Assembly: GCF_014058685.1 (NCBI RefSeq)
Contig: NZ_CP059055.1
Location: forward strand, 806,001 to 870,000
Source of the DNA: Lactobacillus johnsonii
GTDB lineage: Bacteria > Bacillota > Bacilli > Lactobacillales > Lactobacillaceae
Length of the DNA stretch: 64,000 bases
Reading direction: 5' to 3'
The position numbers and the translations under genes were made by a program. This document shows positions 26,456 through 34,413 of the stretch, one piece after another (position 1 is the stretch's first letter; the number at the start of each line of letters is the position of its first letter). The notes beneath the pieces were generated by a model that made no database searches, was not told where the DNA came from, and saw nothing but the letters and a program-made list of their open reading frames with translations.

Positions 26456-27742
26456 ATGCTCAAATCAGTTATTGAGAATGTACATGCACTTGAAATCTTT
26501 GATTCACGTGGTAACCCAACTGTTGAAGTTTTCGTTACTCTTTCAAACGGTGTTGTAGGTAAGGCTGAAGTTCCATCTGGTGCTTCAACTGGTGAAAACG
26601 AAGCTGTTGAATTACGTGATGGTGGTTCACGTCTTGGTGGTAAAGGTGTTATGAACGCTGTTAACAACGTTAACACTGAAATCAACGACGCTTTAAAGGG
26701 ATTAGATCCACATGATCAACCAAACATCGACGCAACTATGATTGCTTTAGATGGTACTCCAAACAAGGGCCGTCTTGGTGCTAACGCTATCTTAGGTGTA
26801 TCTATGGCTACTGCTGCTGCAGCTGCTAAGGATAACCACCAACCATTATACCGTTACCTTGGTGGTACTGACCTTGAAATGCCTCAAACTTTCCACAACG
26901 TTATTAACGGTGGTGAACACGCAGACAACGGTATCGATATTCAAGAATTCATGATTACCCCAGTTGCTAAGACTTCATTCCGTGATGGTTTTGAAAAGAT
27001 TGTTAACGTATACCACACTTTGAAGAAAGTTCTTGAAGATATGGGTTACGAAACTGGCTTAGGTGACGAAGGTGGTTTCGCTCCTAACATGAAGAACTCA
27101 GAAGAAGCTTTGAAGGCATTACATGAATCAATCATCAAGGCTGGTTACAAGCCAGGTGAAGATATTGCTATTGCATGTGACTGTGCTGCTTCATACTTCT
27201 ACAACAAAGAAGACGGCAAGTACCACCTTGAAGGTAAAGTTCTTACTGACGAAGAATTGGCAGACTACTACGACAAGTTACTTGACGAATTCCCAGAATT
27301 AATTTCTATGGAAGACCCATACGATGAAAACGATGTTGAAGGTATGGTTAAGTTTACTCAAAGCCACAAGGACCGTATCCAAATCGTTCTTGACGACTTC
27401 ATTTGTACTAACCCTAAGCTTTTGAACAAGGCTATTCACGAAGGTGCTGGTAACGCTTCATTAATCAAGTTGAACCAAATCGGTACTGTTACTGAAACTC
27501 TTGAAACTATTCGTCTTTCACGTAAGAATGGTTACAACACTATGATTTCTCACCGTTCAGGTGAAACTGGTGATACTTTCATCGCTGACTTCGCAGTTGC
27601 TGTTAACGGTGGTCAATTGAAGACTGGTGCTCCAGCTCGTTCAGAACGTGTTGAAAAGTACAACCGTTTACTTGAAATCGAAGAAGAACTTGGTAAGGGT
27701 GAACGTTTAGCATTCTTCCCAGACAACGTTGACTTAGATTAA
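26456..27742 (+). CDS. eno: Enolase
   Basis: A 428-aa glycolytic enzyme that makes phosphoenolpyruvate from 2-phosphoglycerate. It shows EIFDSRGNPTVEV (about 13-25), GDEGGFAPN (about 204-212), a metal-site SMEDP, LIKLNQIGTVTET (catalytic Lys region) and SHRSGETGDTFIADFAV. Codon use is strongly biased to AAC/GGT/GTT-type optimal codons, unlike most neighbours, fitting very high expression. A strong AGGAGG site, promoter and leader hairpin precede it, and a terminator follows. Confidence 0.99.
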   Translation: MLKSVIENVHALEIFDSRGNPTVEVFVTLSNGVVGKAEVPSGASTGENEAVELRDGGSRLGGKGVMNAVNNVNTEINDALKGLDPHDQPNIDATMIALDGTPNKGRLGANAILGVSMATAAAAAKDNHQPLYRYLGGTDLEMPQTFHNVINGGEHADNGIDIQEFMITPVAKTSFRDGFEKIVNVYHTLKKVLEDMGYETGLGDEGGFAPNMKNSEEALKALHESIIKAGYKPGEDIAIACDCAASYFYNKEDGKYHLEGKVLTDEELADYYDKLLDEFPELISMEDPYDENDVEGMVKFTQSHKDRIQIVLDDFICTNPKLLNKAIHEGAGNASLIKLNQIGTVTETLETIRLSRKNGYNTMISHRSGETGDTFIADFAVAVNGGQLKTGAPARSERVEKYNRLLEIEEELGKGERLAFFPDNVDLD

Positions 27743-27758
27743 TATAAGTTGATATTAA

Positions 27759-27793
27759 AAAAAGAGATTGATTTTTGATCAATCTCTTTTTTT
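27759..27793 (+). terminator. Intrinsic terminator after eno
   Basis: A perfect 12-bp stem (AAAGAGATTGAT / ATCAATCTCTTT) with a 5-base loop and a long T-run. Confidence 0.93.
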
Positions 27794-27855
27794 GTGCTTG
27801 AGATAACTATAAAAAGTAAGTAAACTAGATAACATAGTATAGAAAGGAAGATTAG

Positions 27856-28137
27856 TTGAAAAAGAAAATTAGATCTTTTGATAATAAGACTGTATTAACG
27901 ATTGGACGAATTGGCTCAGTTTTATCTGTTCTAATGTATGTTTCTTATATTCCACAAATTATGAATAATTTGCAAGGAAATTACGGCAATCCTATTCAGC
28001 CATTAGTCGCAGCCATTAACTGCCTTATTTGGGTTCTGTATGCTCTCTTAAGAGAGAAAAAGGATTGGCCGTTGTTTGTAGCTAACTTTCCGGGGATTTT
28101 ATTTGGATTAGCTACATTCATTACCAGTTTGCATTAA
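27856..28137 (+). CDS. SemiSWEET-type sugar transporter (PQ-loop family)
   Basis: A 93-aa membrane protein with three predicted transmembrane helices, starting at TTG behind AGAAAGGAAG. It has the PQ motif in YVSYIPQIMNNL (about 28-39) and the second-helix and third-helix marks PLVAAINCLIWVLYALL and KKDWPLFVANFPG with the conserved Asn. SemiSWEETs are half-size SWEETs that dimerise to pass sugars down a gradient. The sugar is unknown. Confidence 0.85.
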   Translation: MKKKIRSFDNKTVLTIGRIGSVLSVLMYVSYIPQIMNNLQGNYGNPIQPLVAAINCLIWVLYALLREKKDWPLFVANFPGILFGLATFITSLH

Positions 28138-28204
28138 ATTTTCATAAAAAGACTTTCTATAATGTGTTATAACTAAAAAATTAGATGTAAGAGAGGAAAA
28201 TAAT

Positions 28205-29827
28205 TTGATTACTGTCTCAGATTTAAGTTTAAATTTATCTGGTCGTACCTTATACGAAGATGTTAACTTGAAATTCACTCCCGGTAATTGTTATGGAGTA
28301 ATCGGTGCTAATGGTGCCGGTAAGTCAACTTTTTTGAAACTGTTAGAAGGTAAGATTGAACCTACTACTGGTAATATTTCTATTGATGCTAATGAAAGAA
28401 TGTCGAGCTTGAATCAAGATCACTTTGCTTTCGAAGAATTTACTGTTTTAGATACAGTAATTCAGGGGCATAAAGAACTTTATCAAGTAATGAAAGATAA
28501 GGATGAGCTTTATTCTAAGGCTGATTTTAGCGATGAAGATGGAGTTAAGGCTGCAGAATTAGAATCTAAATTTGCTGAACTTGACGGTTGGAACGCCGAA
28601 GCAGACGCATCTAAGCTTTTGCAGTCTTTAGGTATACCAGAAGAGTTGCATCAAAGTAAGATGAGTGAATTACCAGAAGCGGAAAAAGTTAAAGTATTAT
28701 TAGCACAAGCCTTATTTGGTAATCCTGATATTCTTTTACTTGATGAGCCCACTAACGGTTTAGATGTTCATACTGTAAACTGGCTTGAAGACTTTTTAGC
28801 CGATTATCCAAATATTGTTATTGTAGTTTCCCACGACCGTCACTTCTTAAATCAAGTATGTACACAAATGTGTGATGTTGATTATGGCAAAATTCAATTA
28901 TACATGGGTAATTACGATTTCTGGTATGAATCAAGTAAGCTTGCAAGTGAATTAGCAGCTAACCAAAATGCTAAAAAAGAAGAAAAAATAAAAGAACTTC
29001 AAGAATTTATTGCTCGTTTCTCAGCAAATGCGTCTAAATCAAAACAAGCCACTTCGAGAAAGAAACAATTAGAAAAAATTACCCTTGATGATATTAGACC
29101 ATCTTCTCGTAAATATCCTTATGTAAAATTTGAAATGCACCGTGACCTAGGGAACGATTTACTAAAAGTAGAAGATGTATCTTATAGTGTTGATGGTGAA
29201 AAGATTTTAGACCATGTTTCATTTATAGTGCGTCCTGGTGATAAAGTTGCATTTTTATCACGTAATACTTTGGCAACCACTGCTTTGATGGATATTATTG
29301 CTGGTAAAATTAAGCCAGAAAGTGGTACCGTAACTTGGGGTCAAACTACTGCCTATAACTATATGTCACGTGATTTGAATGCGAACTTTAACAATGATGA
29401 ATTAACGATTTTAGATTGGCTTCGCCAATATGCTACTAAGGAACAAGATGATAATACTTTTTTACGTGGCTTTTTAGGTCGAATGCTCTTTTCTGGTGAA
29501 GAGATCGACAAGAAGATTAAGGTGCTTTCTGGGGGAGAAAAGGTTCGCTGCCAGCTTTCAAGAATGATGCTTGAACCAGCTAATGTTTTGGTAATGGATG
29601 ATCCTACTAACCATTTGGATTTAGAATCAATTACTTCTCTTAACGATGCTTTGAAGGACTACCAAGGTTCAATCTTATTTACATCTCACGATCATGAATT
29701 TATTCAAACTATCGCAGATCATATTATTGAGGTCGGCCCTAAAGGAATTGTTAGTCGTGCAGATACTAGCTATGATGAATTTTTAGATAACCCAACTATT
29801 CAAGATCACGTTCGAAAAATATACTAA
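28205..29827 (+). CDS. ABC-F ATPase, YbiT/YkpA type, with one degenerate ATP site
   Basis: A 540-aa soluble protein with two ABC domains. NBD1 has Walker A GANGAGKS (34-41) and LLLDEPTNGLD (177-187) but LPEAE (156-160) where LSGGE would be. NBD2 has an intact LSGGE (441-445) but a lost Walker A (LSRNTLATT, 351-359, no P-loop lysine) and MDDP (464-467) with Asp in place of the catalytic Glu. Linker block ELQEFIARFSANASKSKQATSRKKQ (about 264-288) is a hallmark of the YbiT branch, which works on the ribosome E-site and is not usually linked to resistance. It starts at TTG and stands alone before a terminator. Confidence 0.9.
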   Translation: MITVSDLSLNLSGRTLYEDVNLKFTPGNCYGVIGANGAGKSTFLKLLEGKIEPTTGNISIDANERMSSLNQDHFAFEEFTVLDTVIQGHKELYQVMKDKDELYSKADFSDEDGVKAAELESKFAELDGWNAEADASKLLQSLGIPEELHQSKMSELPEAEKVKVLLAQALFGNPDILLLDEPTNGLDVHTVNWLEDFLADYPNIVIVVSHDRHFLNQVCTQMCDVDYGKIQLYMGNYDFWYESSKLASELAANQNAKKEEKIKELQEFIARFSANASKSKQATSRKKQLEKITLDDIRPSSRKYPYVKFEMHRDLGNDLLKVEDVSYSVDGEKILDHVSFIVRPGDKVAFLSRNTLATTALMDIIAGKIKPESGTVTWGQTTAYNYMSRDLNANFNNDELTILDWLRQYATKEQDDNTFLRGFLGRMLFSGEEIDKKIKVLSGGEKVRCQLSRMMLEPANVLVMDDPTNHLDLESITSLNDALKDYQGSILFTSHDHEFIQTIADHIIEVGPKGIVSRADTSYDEFLDNPTIQDHVRKIY

Positions 29828-29836
29828 TAATAAAAT

Positions 29837-29870
29837 AAGGAAACTTCATAGGAGAAGTTTCCTTTTTATT
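29837..29870 (+). terminator. Intrinsic terminator after the YbiT-like gene
   Basis: A perfect 11-bp stem (AAGGAAACTTC / GAAGTTTCCTT) with a 6-base loop and a T-rich tail. Confidence 0.9.
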
Positions 29871-29922
29871 TTTGAAAAAAAGAGTAATATAGGGACTGTA
29901 AAAGATATAAGGAGGAGTTTAT

Positions 29923-30903
29923 ATGTGTACCTCAATTGTTTATAGTTCAAATAATCATCATTATTTTGGCCGAAATCTAGACTTGGAAATTTCTTTTGGT
30001 GAACATCCTGTAATTACACCAAGGAATTATGAGTTTCAATATCGTAAATTACCAAGTAAAAAGGCAAAATATGCCATGGTTGGGATGGCGATTGTAGAAA
30101 ATAATTATCCACTATATTTTGATGCAGCAAATGAAGAAGGGCTAGGAATTGCTGGCCTTAATTTTGATGGTCCGTGTCATTATTTTCCAGAAAATGCGGA
30201 GAAAAATAATGTTACACCATTTGAATTAATTCCTTATTTGCTAAGTCAATGTACTACGGTTGCTGAAGTAAAAGATGCATTGAAAGATGTTAGCTTAGTA
30301 AATATAAACTTTTCAGAAAAACTACCACTTTCTCCACTTCACTGGTTAATGGCTGATAAGACTGGTGAGTCGATCGTTGTAGAATCGACTTTAAGTGGAT
30401 TACACGTTTATGATAATCCAGTTCATGTTTTAACCAATAATCCTGAATTTCTAGGCCAGTTACGTAACTTAGCTAATTATAGTAATATAGCACCTGCACA
30501 GCCTAAAAATACTCTTGTTCCAGGTGTTGACCTTAATTTATATAGTCGCGGGTTAGGGACTCATTTTTTGCCAGGAGGAATGGATTCGGCCAGTCGTTTT
30601 GTGAAAATAGCTTTTGTTCGGGCACATTCCCCTCAAGGAAATAATGAATTAAGTAGTGTAACAAATTATTTCCATATTTTACATTCGGTTGAACAGCCAA
30701 AGGGAACAGATGAAGTCGGACCAAATTCTTATGAGTACACAATTTACTCTGATGGAACTAACTTGGAGACAGGCACGTTTTATTATACCAATTATGAAAA
30801 TAATCAAATTAACGCCATTGAATTAAATAAAGAAAACTTAAATGGTGATGAGTTAACAGATTACAAGTTGATTGAAAAGCAAACAATTAATTATCAAAAT
30901 TAG
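29923..30903 (+). CDS. bsh: Bile salt hydrolase (choloylglycine hydrolase)
   Basis: A 326-aa Ntn hydrolase that cuts glycine or taurine from conjugated bile salts. The N-terminal Met is followed by the nucleophile Cys2, exposed after Met removal. Other active-site residues fit: Arg17 and Asp20 in GRNLD, Asn80 in LNFDG, Asn172/173 in TNNP and Arg225 in SRF. No signal peptide, so it is cytoplasmic. The sequence is what I recall for L. johnsonii/gasseri enzymes, a gut-adaptation trait. A GGAGGA ribosome site precedes it. It is a single gene unit sharing a bidirectional terminator with the XRE gene. Confidence 0.97.
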   Translation: MCTSIVYSSNNHHYFGRNLDLEISFGEHPVITPRNYEFQYRKLPSKKAKYAMVGMAIVENNYPLYFDAANEEGLGIAGLNFDGPCHYFPENAEKNNVTPFELIPYLLSQCTTVAEVKDALKDVSLVNINFSEKLPLSPLHWLMADKTGESIVVESTLSGLHVYDNPVHVLTNNPEFLGQLRNLANYSNIAPAQPKNTLVPGVDLNLYSRGLGTHFLPGGMDSASRFVKIAFVRAHSPQGNNELSSVTNYFHILHSVEQPKGTDEVGPNSYEYTIYSDGTNLETGTFYYTNYENNQINAIELNKENLNGDELTDYKLIEKQTINYQN

Positions 30904-30913
30904 ACTATAAAAT

Positions 30914-30956
30914 AAAAAAACTTTGCCAGATAGAAGATATCTGGCAAAGTTTTTAT
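30914..30956. terminator. Bidirectional terminator between bsh and the XRE gene
   Basis: A perfect 16-bp stem (30917-30932 with 30938-30953), a 5-base loop, and A/T runs on each side. It serves the convergent genes; the XRE stop codon lies within its right flank. Confidence 0.92.
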
Positions 30957-31342
30957 TTATCTTCTTTAGCAAAAGTATTAATTATAGTAATAAAACTTTT
31001 AGCTAAAGCTTCTTCCTGTTCAACAGGAAGTTTTTTCATGTCATTTGTAAGCTTGTCAAGAAAAACACGGTCATTGCTTAACTTACTTGCAAATGCCTGT
31101 GGTTCAGGAGTTTTGGATGATTCATCAATTAAAGTAATTACGGATGTTTGTAGTGCCTTTGCAATCGCATCTAATTTTTGAATACTGATATTTTGATTAC
31201 CTGTTCTTTCAATCTTAGAGATGAAATTCACTGATAGACTACTGAATTCCGCAAGGTCTTCTTGAGTCATTCTCAAACTCCTGCGCCTTTTTTTGATCGC
31301 AGCTCCTAAGTTGTCTATCACTTCAATCACAATTCCTTTCAC
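30953..31342 (-). CDS. XRE-family transcriptional regulator
   Basis: A 129-aa protein. The N-terminal helix-turn-helix (about 10-70) reads IKKRRRSLRMTQEDLAEFSSLSVNFISKIER in order, with LDAIAKALQTSVITLID at its end. A charged helical tail (about 75-129) may dimerise. The start is uncertain: GTG 31342 has no clear ribosome site, while AAAGGA sits 3 bases before GTG at 31330. It probably controls itself through the inverted repeat at 31387-31423. Target genes are unknown; bsh is its convergent neighbour and the nuclease operon lies upstream. Confidence 0.88.
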   Translation of the reverse strand: MKGIVIEVIDNLGAAIKKRRRSLRMTQEDLAEFSSLSVNFISKIERTGNQNISIQKLDAIAKALQTSVITLIDESSKTPEPQAFASKLSNDRVFLDKLTNDMKKLPVEQEEALAKSFITIINTFAKEDK

Positions 31343-31386
31343 ACAGTTTTCTGCCTGCGCTTTTTAGAATAAAGTTAAACTGTAAT

Positions 31387-31423
31387 TAAATGAAGAATTT
31401 ATAATATTATCTTTCTTCATTTA
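31387..31423. promoter_or_regulatory. Inverted repeat flanking a -10-like box upstream of the XRE gene
   Basis: An 11-bp perfect inverted repeat, TAAATGAAGAA (31387-31397) and TTCTTCATTTA (31413-31423), with a 15-base spacer that holds TATAAT (31400-31405). It lies 45 bases upstream of the XRE start. It is a good candidate operator for that regulator. The rest of 31343-31570 is AT-rich with no visible gene. Confidence 0.6.
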
Positions 31424-31570
31424 GTATATTCATACACCTAAACCATTAAGCATAAATACTAATTGAATAAGTATTATGAAAGAAAAGTATAGGTTTGAAC
31501 TTAGGAAATTAAGAGAAGCGAATAGAAGTATATCAAAAAAATAACTTTAATATAGTTATTTTATTAAAAC

Positions 31571-32422
31571 TTAAGAAGCTTTATTGGTTCCATTTGAGTA
31601 ATTTAAGTTTACGCCATCTTGAACATTAAATATATAAACATGGAAATGAACGTCATTTGAATTAATTGACTGACCTTCCATTTCGACACCACGAGCTAAT
31701 AACTCATTATTTCTAAAAATGGGCGTAACACGATAACGAACATAATTTGATGGGGAGGCTTTTAGATAAGTAGCCACTTCATTTTCATACATTAACATAT
31801 CCGGGTCATTTAAGTGTCTAGTCCCAGTCATCAAATTTTTCCAATTATTATTCTGGCCCGTAAGTTGATAGCCAATTAAGTGAGAACGATTATAGAGCCA
31901 ATGATTATTTATTTTTTTATTATGCCATCCTGTTGGATTGACATGGAGTGGTTCTCTTTTTGTTTTCGGCATTAAGGAACTATTTAAAAGTGCATTTGCT
32001 GCAGTTACGCGATTTTGTGAATCAAGATCGCCATATTTTTGCCAGGCGTCGTGATTCGTATCTAAATCTTGCTTTGAAAAATCTGGATTATTATTGTTCA
32101 CGTTAACAACAGTTTTCCCCGTATAATCAAGACTAGCTAATTTTTGTTTACTTAAAGATTCAACTGCATTTGGATTAGTGTAGTTTTTTAATTGCTTTTG
32201 AAGATCAGCTATCTTTTTATCCAAAGAGCTAATTTTCTTCTCAATTTTTTTGTTCTGCTTGTTTAAATTTTTTGCTTTCTTTTGATCAGTATAGTCATAC
32301 TTATATTTTTTAGCGACTTTAGTATCCTTAGATGAACTAGCTTGAACAGTATATGTTTGACTAAGTCCGAGAGAAAGCAAAAGAGTAACTGTTAAAAATT
32401 CGGTAATTTTTTTATGTTTCAT
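31571..32422 (-). CDS. Secreted DNA/RNA non-specific endonuclease
   Basis: A 283-aa protein with a signal peptide (basic MKHKK start, hydrophobic LTVTLLLSLGLSQTYTVQA, cleavage near residue 28) and a short coiled-coil spacer (about 45-75). The nuclease domain of the EndA type has NRSHLIGYQLTGQN (about 178-191, with His in place of the DRGH/SRSHL histidine) and MTGTRHLNDPDMLMYENEV. It would degrade extracellular nucleic acid. Its ATG overlaps the TAA of the upstream gene by one base, so the two are translationally coupled. Confidence 0.9.
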   Translation of the reverse strand: MKHKKITEFLTVTLLLSLGLSQTYTVQASSSKDTKVAKKYKYDYTDQKKAKNLNKQNKKIEKKISSLDKKIADLQKQLKNYTNPNAVESLSKQKLASLDYTGKTVVNVNNNNPDFSKQDLDTNHDAWQKYGDLDSQNRVTAANALLNSSLMPKTKREPLHVNPTGWHNKKINNHWLYNRSHLIGYQLTGQNNNWKNLMTGTRHLNDPDMLMYENEVATYLKASPSNYVRYRVTPIFRNNELLARGVEMEGQSINSNDVHFHVYIFNVQDGVNLNYSNGTNKAS

Positions 32423-33126
32423 TATCTTTTTGCCTTTCTATAACCAGCATTAATTGCGTCTTGTTCACTGTTAAAGTAAACGGCATTAGCTGAATTCATA
32501 TGGTAGCCTGCTTGACCAGGTACGTGGTAAATTTTTGAATTACTGTTTCCGACAATTGTTCCTTGGTTACCAGTATAAAGATCACCTTGATTAGAAGAAT
32601 CAGAAGAATTAGAAGAACTACTAGTATTTGCTTCCTGACGTTGAGCAGCTTTTTGTTGTTCTTCAGCTTCTTTTTGACGGGCTTTGGCCTCTTTTTTAGC
32701 TGCCGCTTCAGCCTTTTTTCTTGCTTGTTCAGCTTCTTGTTTTTGTTGTTCTTCTTTTTCTTGGTAGTCATCAAGTTGCTGCTTTAACTTGTCATATTCA
32801 GCTTGTTTATTCTTTTGTTCTTGTTTGAGAACCTTAGCTCTAGCTTTTTCTTTATTAAGTTCTTTAGTTCCAACTTTTTTAATGACCGTTTTATGAACTA
32901 CTCTGCTGCTTTTTGCTGAGGCGTTCTCATTAATTGAAGTAGTGGTTGTACTGCTTGGGCTGAGCGCTAGACTTAGTAAAACTAATAAAGCGATTGTTAC
33001 ACAATTTGCCCAAAAAACTTGATGTTTGTTTTTCTCAAAAACAAATTTTTTTAGTAAATAATATGGAATTAGATAAAACCAAAAGAGGATCCACATTATT
33101 ATTTTGACAATATTATTTTTCATCAT
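32422..33126 (-). CDS. Membrane protein with coiled coil and Ada-like C-terminal domain lacking cysteines
   Basis: About 234 aa. Two hydrophobic segments lie near the N-terminus (about 5-25 and 35-55), then a Lys/Gln/Glu/Ala-rich coiled coil (about 90-165), a Ser/Asn-rich linker, and a C-terminal 40-residue module: VGNSNSKIYHVPGQAGYHM and VYFNSEQDAINAGYRKAKR. That module resembles the small domain found at the end of some nucleases and in Ada (SKIYHxPGC...FxSExxAxxAGYRxxK), but the zinc cysteines are absent. I start it at ATG 33126 (or 33123) because GGAG lies just upstream. It is coupled to the secreted nuclease gene and probably works with it at the cell surface. Confidence 0.75.
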   Translation of the reverse strand: MMKNNIVKIIMWILFWFYLIPYYLLKKFVFEKNKHQVFWANCVTIALLVLLSLALSPSSTTTTSINENASAKSSRVVHKTVIKKVGTKELNKEKARAKVLKQEQKNKQAEYDKLKQQLDDYQEKEEQQKQEAEQARKKAEAAAKKEAKARQKEAEEQQKAAQRQEANTSSSSNSSDSSNQGDLYTGNQGTIVGNSNSKIYHVPGQAGYHMNSANAVYFNSEQDAINAGYRKAKR

Positions 33127-33205
33127 TCTTTCTCCATTCTTAAATATCCTCATGTATCAGGATAATATAATGATTTCGATAAGAAAATAAAAAATAAAAA
33201 AAGAC

Positions 33206-33232
33206 TTGACGAAAATTGATTAAGATTATAAT
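33206..33232 (+). promoter_or_regulatory. Promoter of the Met T-box / metQNI operon
   Basis: TTGACG (33206-33211) and TATAAT (33227-33232) with a short 15-base spacer, just upstream of the T-box leader. Confidence 0.6.
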
Positions 33233-33239
33233 ATATTTT

Positions 33240-33527
33240 TAACAATTAACTTAAACATTTTGCTAGTTGAGTAAATTGGTAATGTTTTTTTAGAGAGTCT
33301 ACGTGTGGTGGAAGTAGATAAAACAGCTAATTGAAGATGGACTAGAGATTAAAATGGTGGTAACGAATTTTAATAATAAGTTATCAACGGAGTTGCGATC
33401 GTTAAAAACGCAAGGTAATTCTTAATGAAAATTAGGAGCTACTTACTAAGGTCATTTATGTGAGTAAATGGCAAATTAAAGGTGGTAACGCGAGCACTCG
33501 TCCTTTTATGGATGAGTGCTTTTTTGT
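33240..33527 (+). promoter_or_regulatory. T-box riboswitch, methionine type
   Basis: A leader of about 285 bases. The T-box motif AAAGGTGGTAACGCG (33478-33492) is followed by a terminator with stem GCACTCGTCC / GGATGAGTGC (33494-33503 with 33510-33519) and a T-run. The likely specifier codon is ATG (33337-33339), at the 3' side of stem I, directly before the GACT that pairs with AGTC in the 5' part. Uncharged initiator or elongator tRNA-Met would favour the antiterminator and switch on the methionine transporter genes downstream. Confidence 0.88.
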
Positions 33528-33542
33528 TTGGAGGAAAGTACA

Positions 33543-34397
33543 ATGCATAAAAAGAGAATTAGAAATAGAATAATTTGGTCACTAGTGGCAGTTTTAATTG
33601 TAATTGCTGGATGGTTTAGTTTTGGTCCAACCAGTAACACTGCCAAGAATCAAAAAGAAGTAGTAGTGGGTGTAGTTGGTCAAACAAAGCAAGACGCTGA
33701 AATTTGGAAAAGTGTAGCAGAAACTGCTGAAGAAGAGTATGGCATAAAAATTAAAATTAAGAATTTTACTGACTATAATCAACCAAATAAGGCACTTCAA
33801 AATGGTGATATTGATCTAAATGCTTTCCAGCACTATACATTTTTAAATGCATGGAATAAGGCAAATCATGGTTCACTAGTCGCAATTGGGAATACTTATA
33901 TTGCTCCAATCAGGTTGTATTCAAAGAAATATAAGAGCATTAAGGATTTGCCACAAGGTGCTACAATTGCAGTGCCAAATGATGCGTCTAATGAATCAAG
34001 AGCTTTATATGTCTTGAAAAATGCTGGACTAATTAACTTGAAAAAGGGCGTTAAACTTGCAACGGTAGCTTATATTACTTCAAATCCTAAGGGACTAAAA
34101 ATTAAGGAAGTTAGTGCAGAACAAACAGCAAGAGTAATTGATGATGTAGATGCAAGTATTGTTAATAATACTTATGCCGTTCCTGCTAAATTAGGCGATA
34201 AGCAAACAATTTATATTGAGCCTTTGAATAAAGATTCTGAACAATGGATTAACATAATTGTTGCAAATAAAAAAGATAGGAATAACAAAATTTACAAGGA
34301 TTTAGTTAAGGCATATCAAACTGAAAAAACTAAGAAATTATCTGACAAGCTTTATGGCAAGACTGAAGTTGCAGCTTGGGGATTGAAATTAAAGTAA
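33543..34397 (+). CDS. metQ: Methionine ABC transporter substrate-binding protein (NlpA family)
   Basis: A 284-aa extracellular binding protein of the MetQ/NlpA family, with [26 protein letters not shown] (in order, about 75-100) and [24 protein letters not shown] use ATG 33543, 9 bases after GGAGG; the longer frame starts inside the T-box terminator. The N-terminus is one hydrophobic segment (about 10-28) but there is no lipobox cysteine, so it seems to be held by an uncleaved anchor and not by lipid. It is the first gene of metQNI. Confidence 0.92.
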   Translation: MHKKRIRNRIIWSLVAVLIVIAGWFSFGPTSNTAKNQKEVVVGVVGQTKQDAEIWKSVAETAEEEYGIKIKIKNFTDYNQPNKALQNGDIDLNAFQHYTFLNAWNKANHGSLVAIGNTYIAPIRLYSKKYKSIKDLPQGATIAVPNDASNESRALYVLKNAGLINLKKGVKLATVAYITSNPKGLKIKEVSAEQTARVIDDVDASIVNNTYAVPAKLGDKQTIYIEPLNKDSEQWINIIVANKKDRNNKIYKDLVKAYQTEKTKKLSDKLYGKTEVAAWGLKLK

Positions 34398-34413
34398 GAG
34401 GGGGAGCAGTCTA

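Noticed and set aside
28205..29827. YbiT-like ABC-F as a drug-resistance protein
   Set aside because: The linker and motifs are those of the YbiT/YkpA branch, and there is no attenuator upstream, unlike the gene at 2604.
32496..32787. Lys-rich and Phe/Leu-rich open frames within the coiled-coil membrane protein gene
   Set aside because: They are alternative readings of a repetitive coiled-coil coding sequence. The chosen frame has membrane helices and a recognisable C-terminal module.
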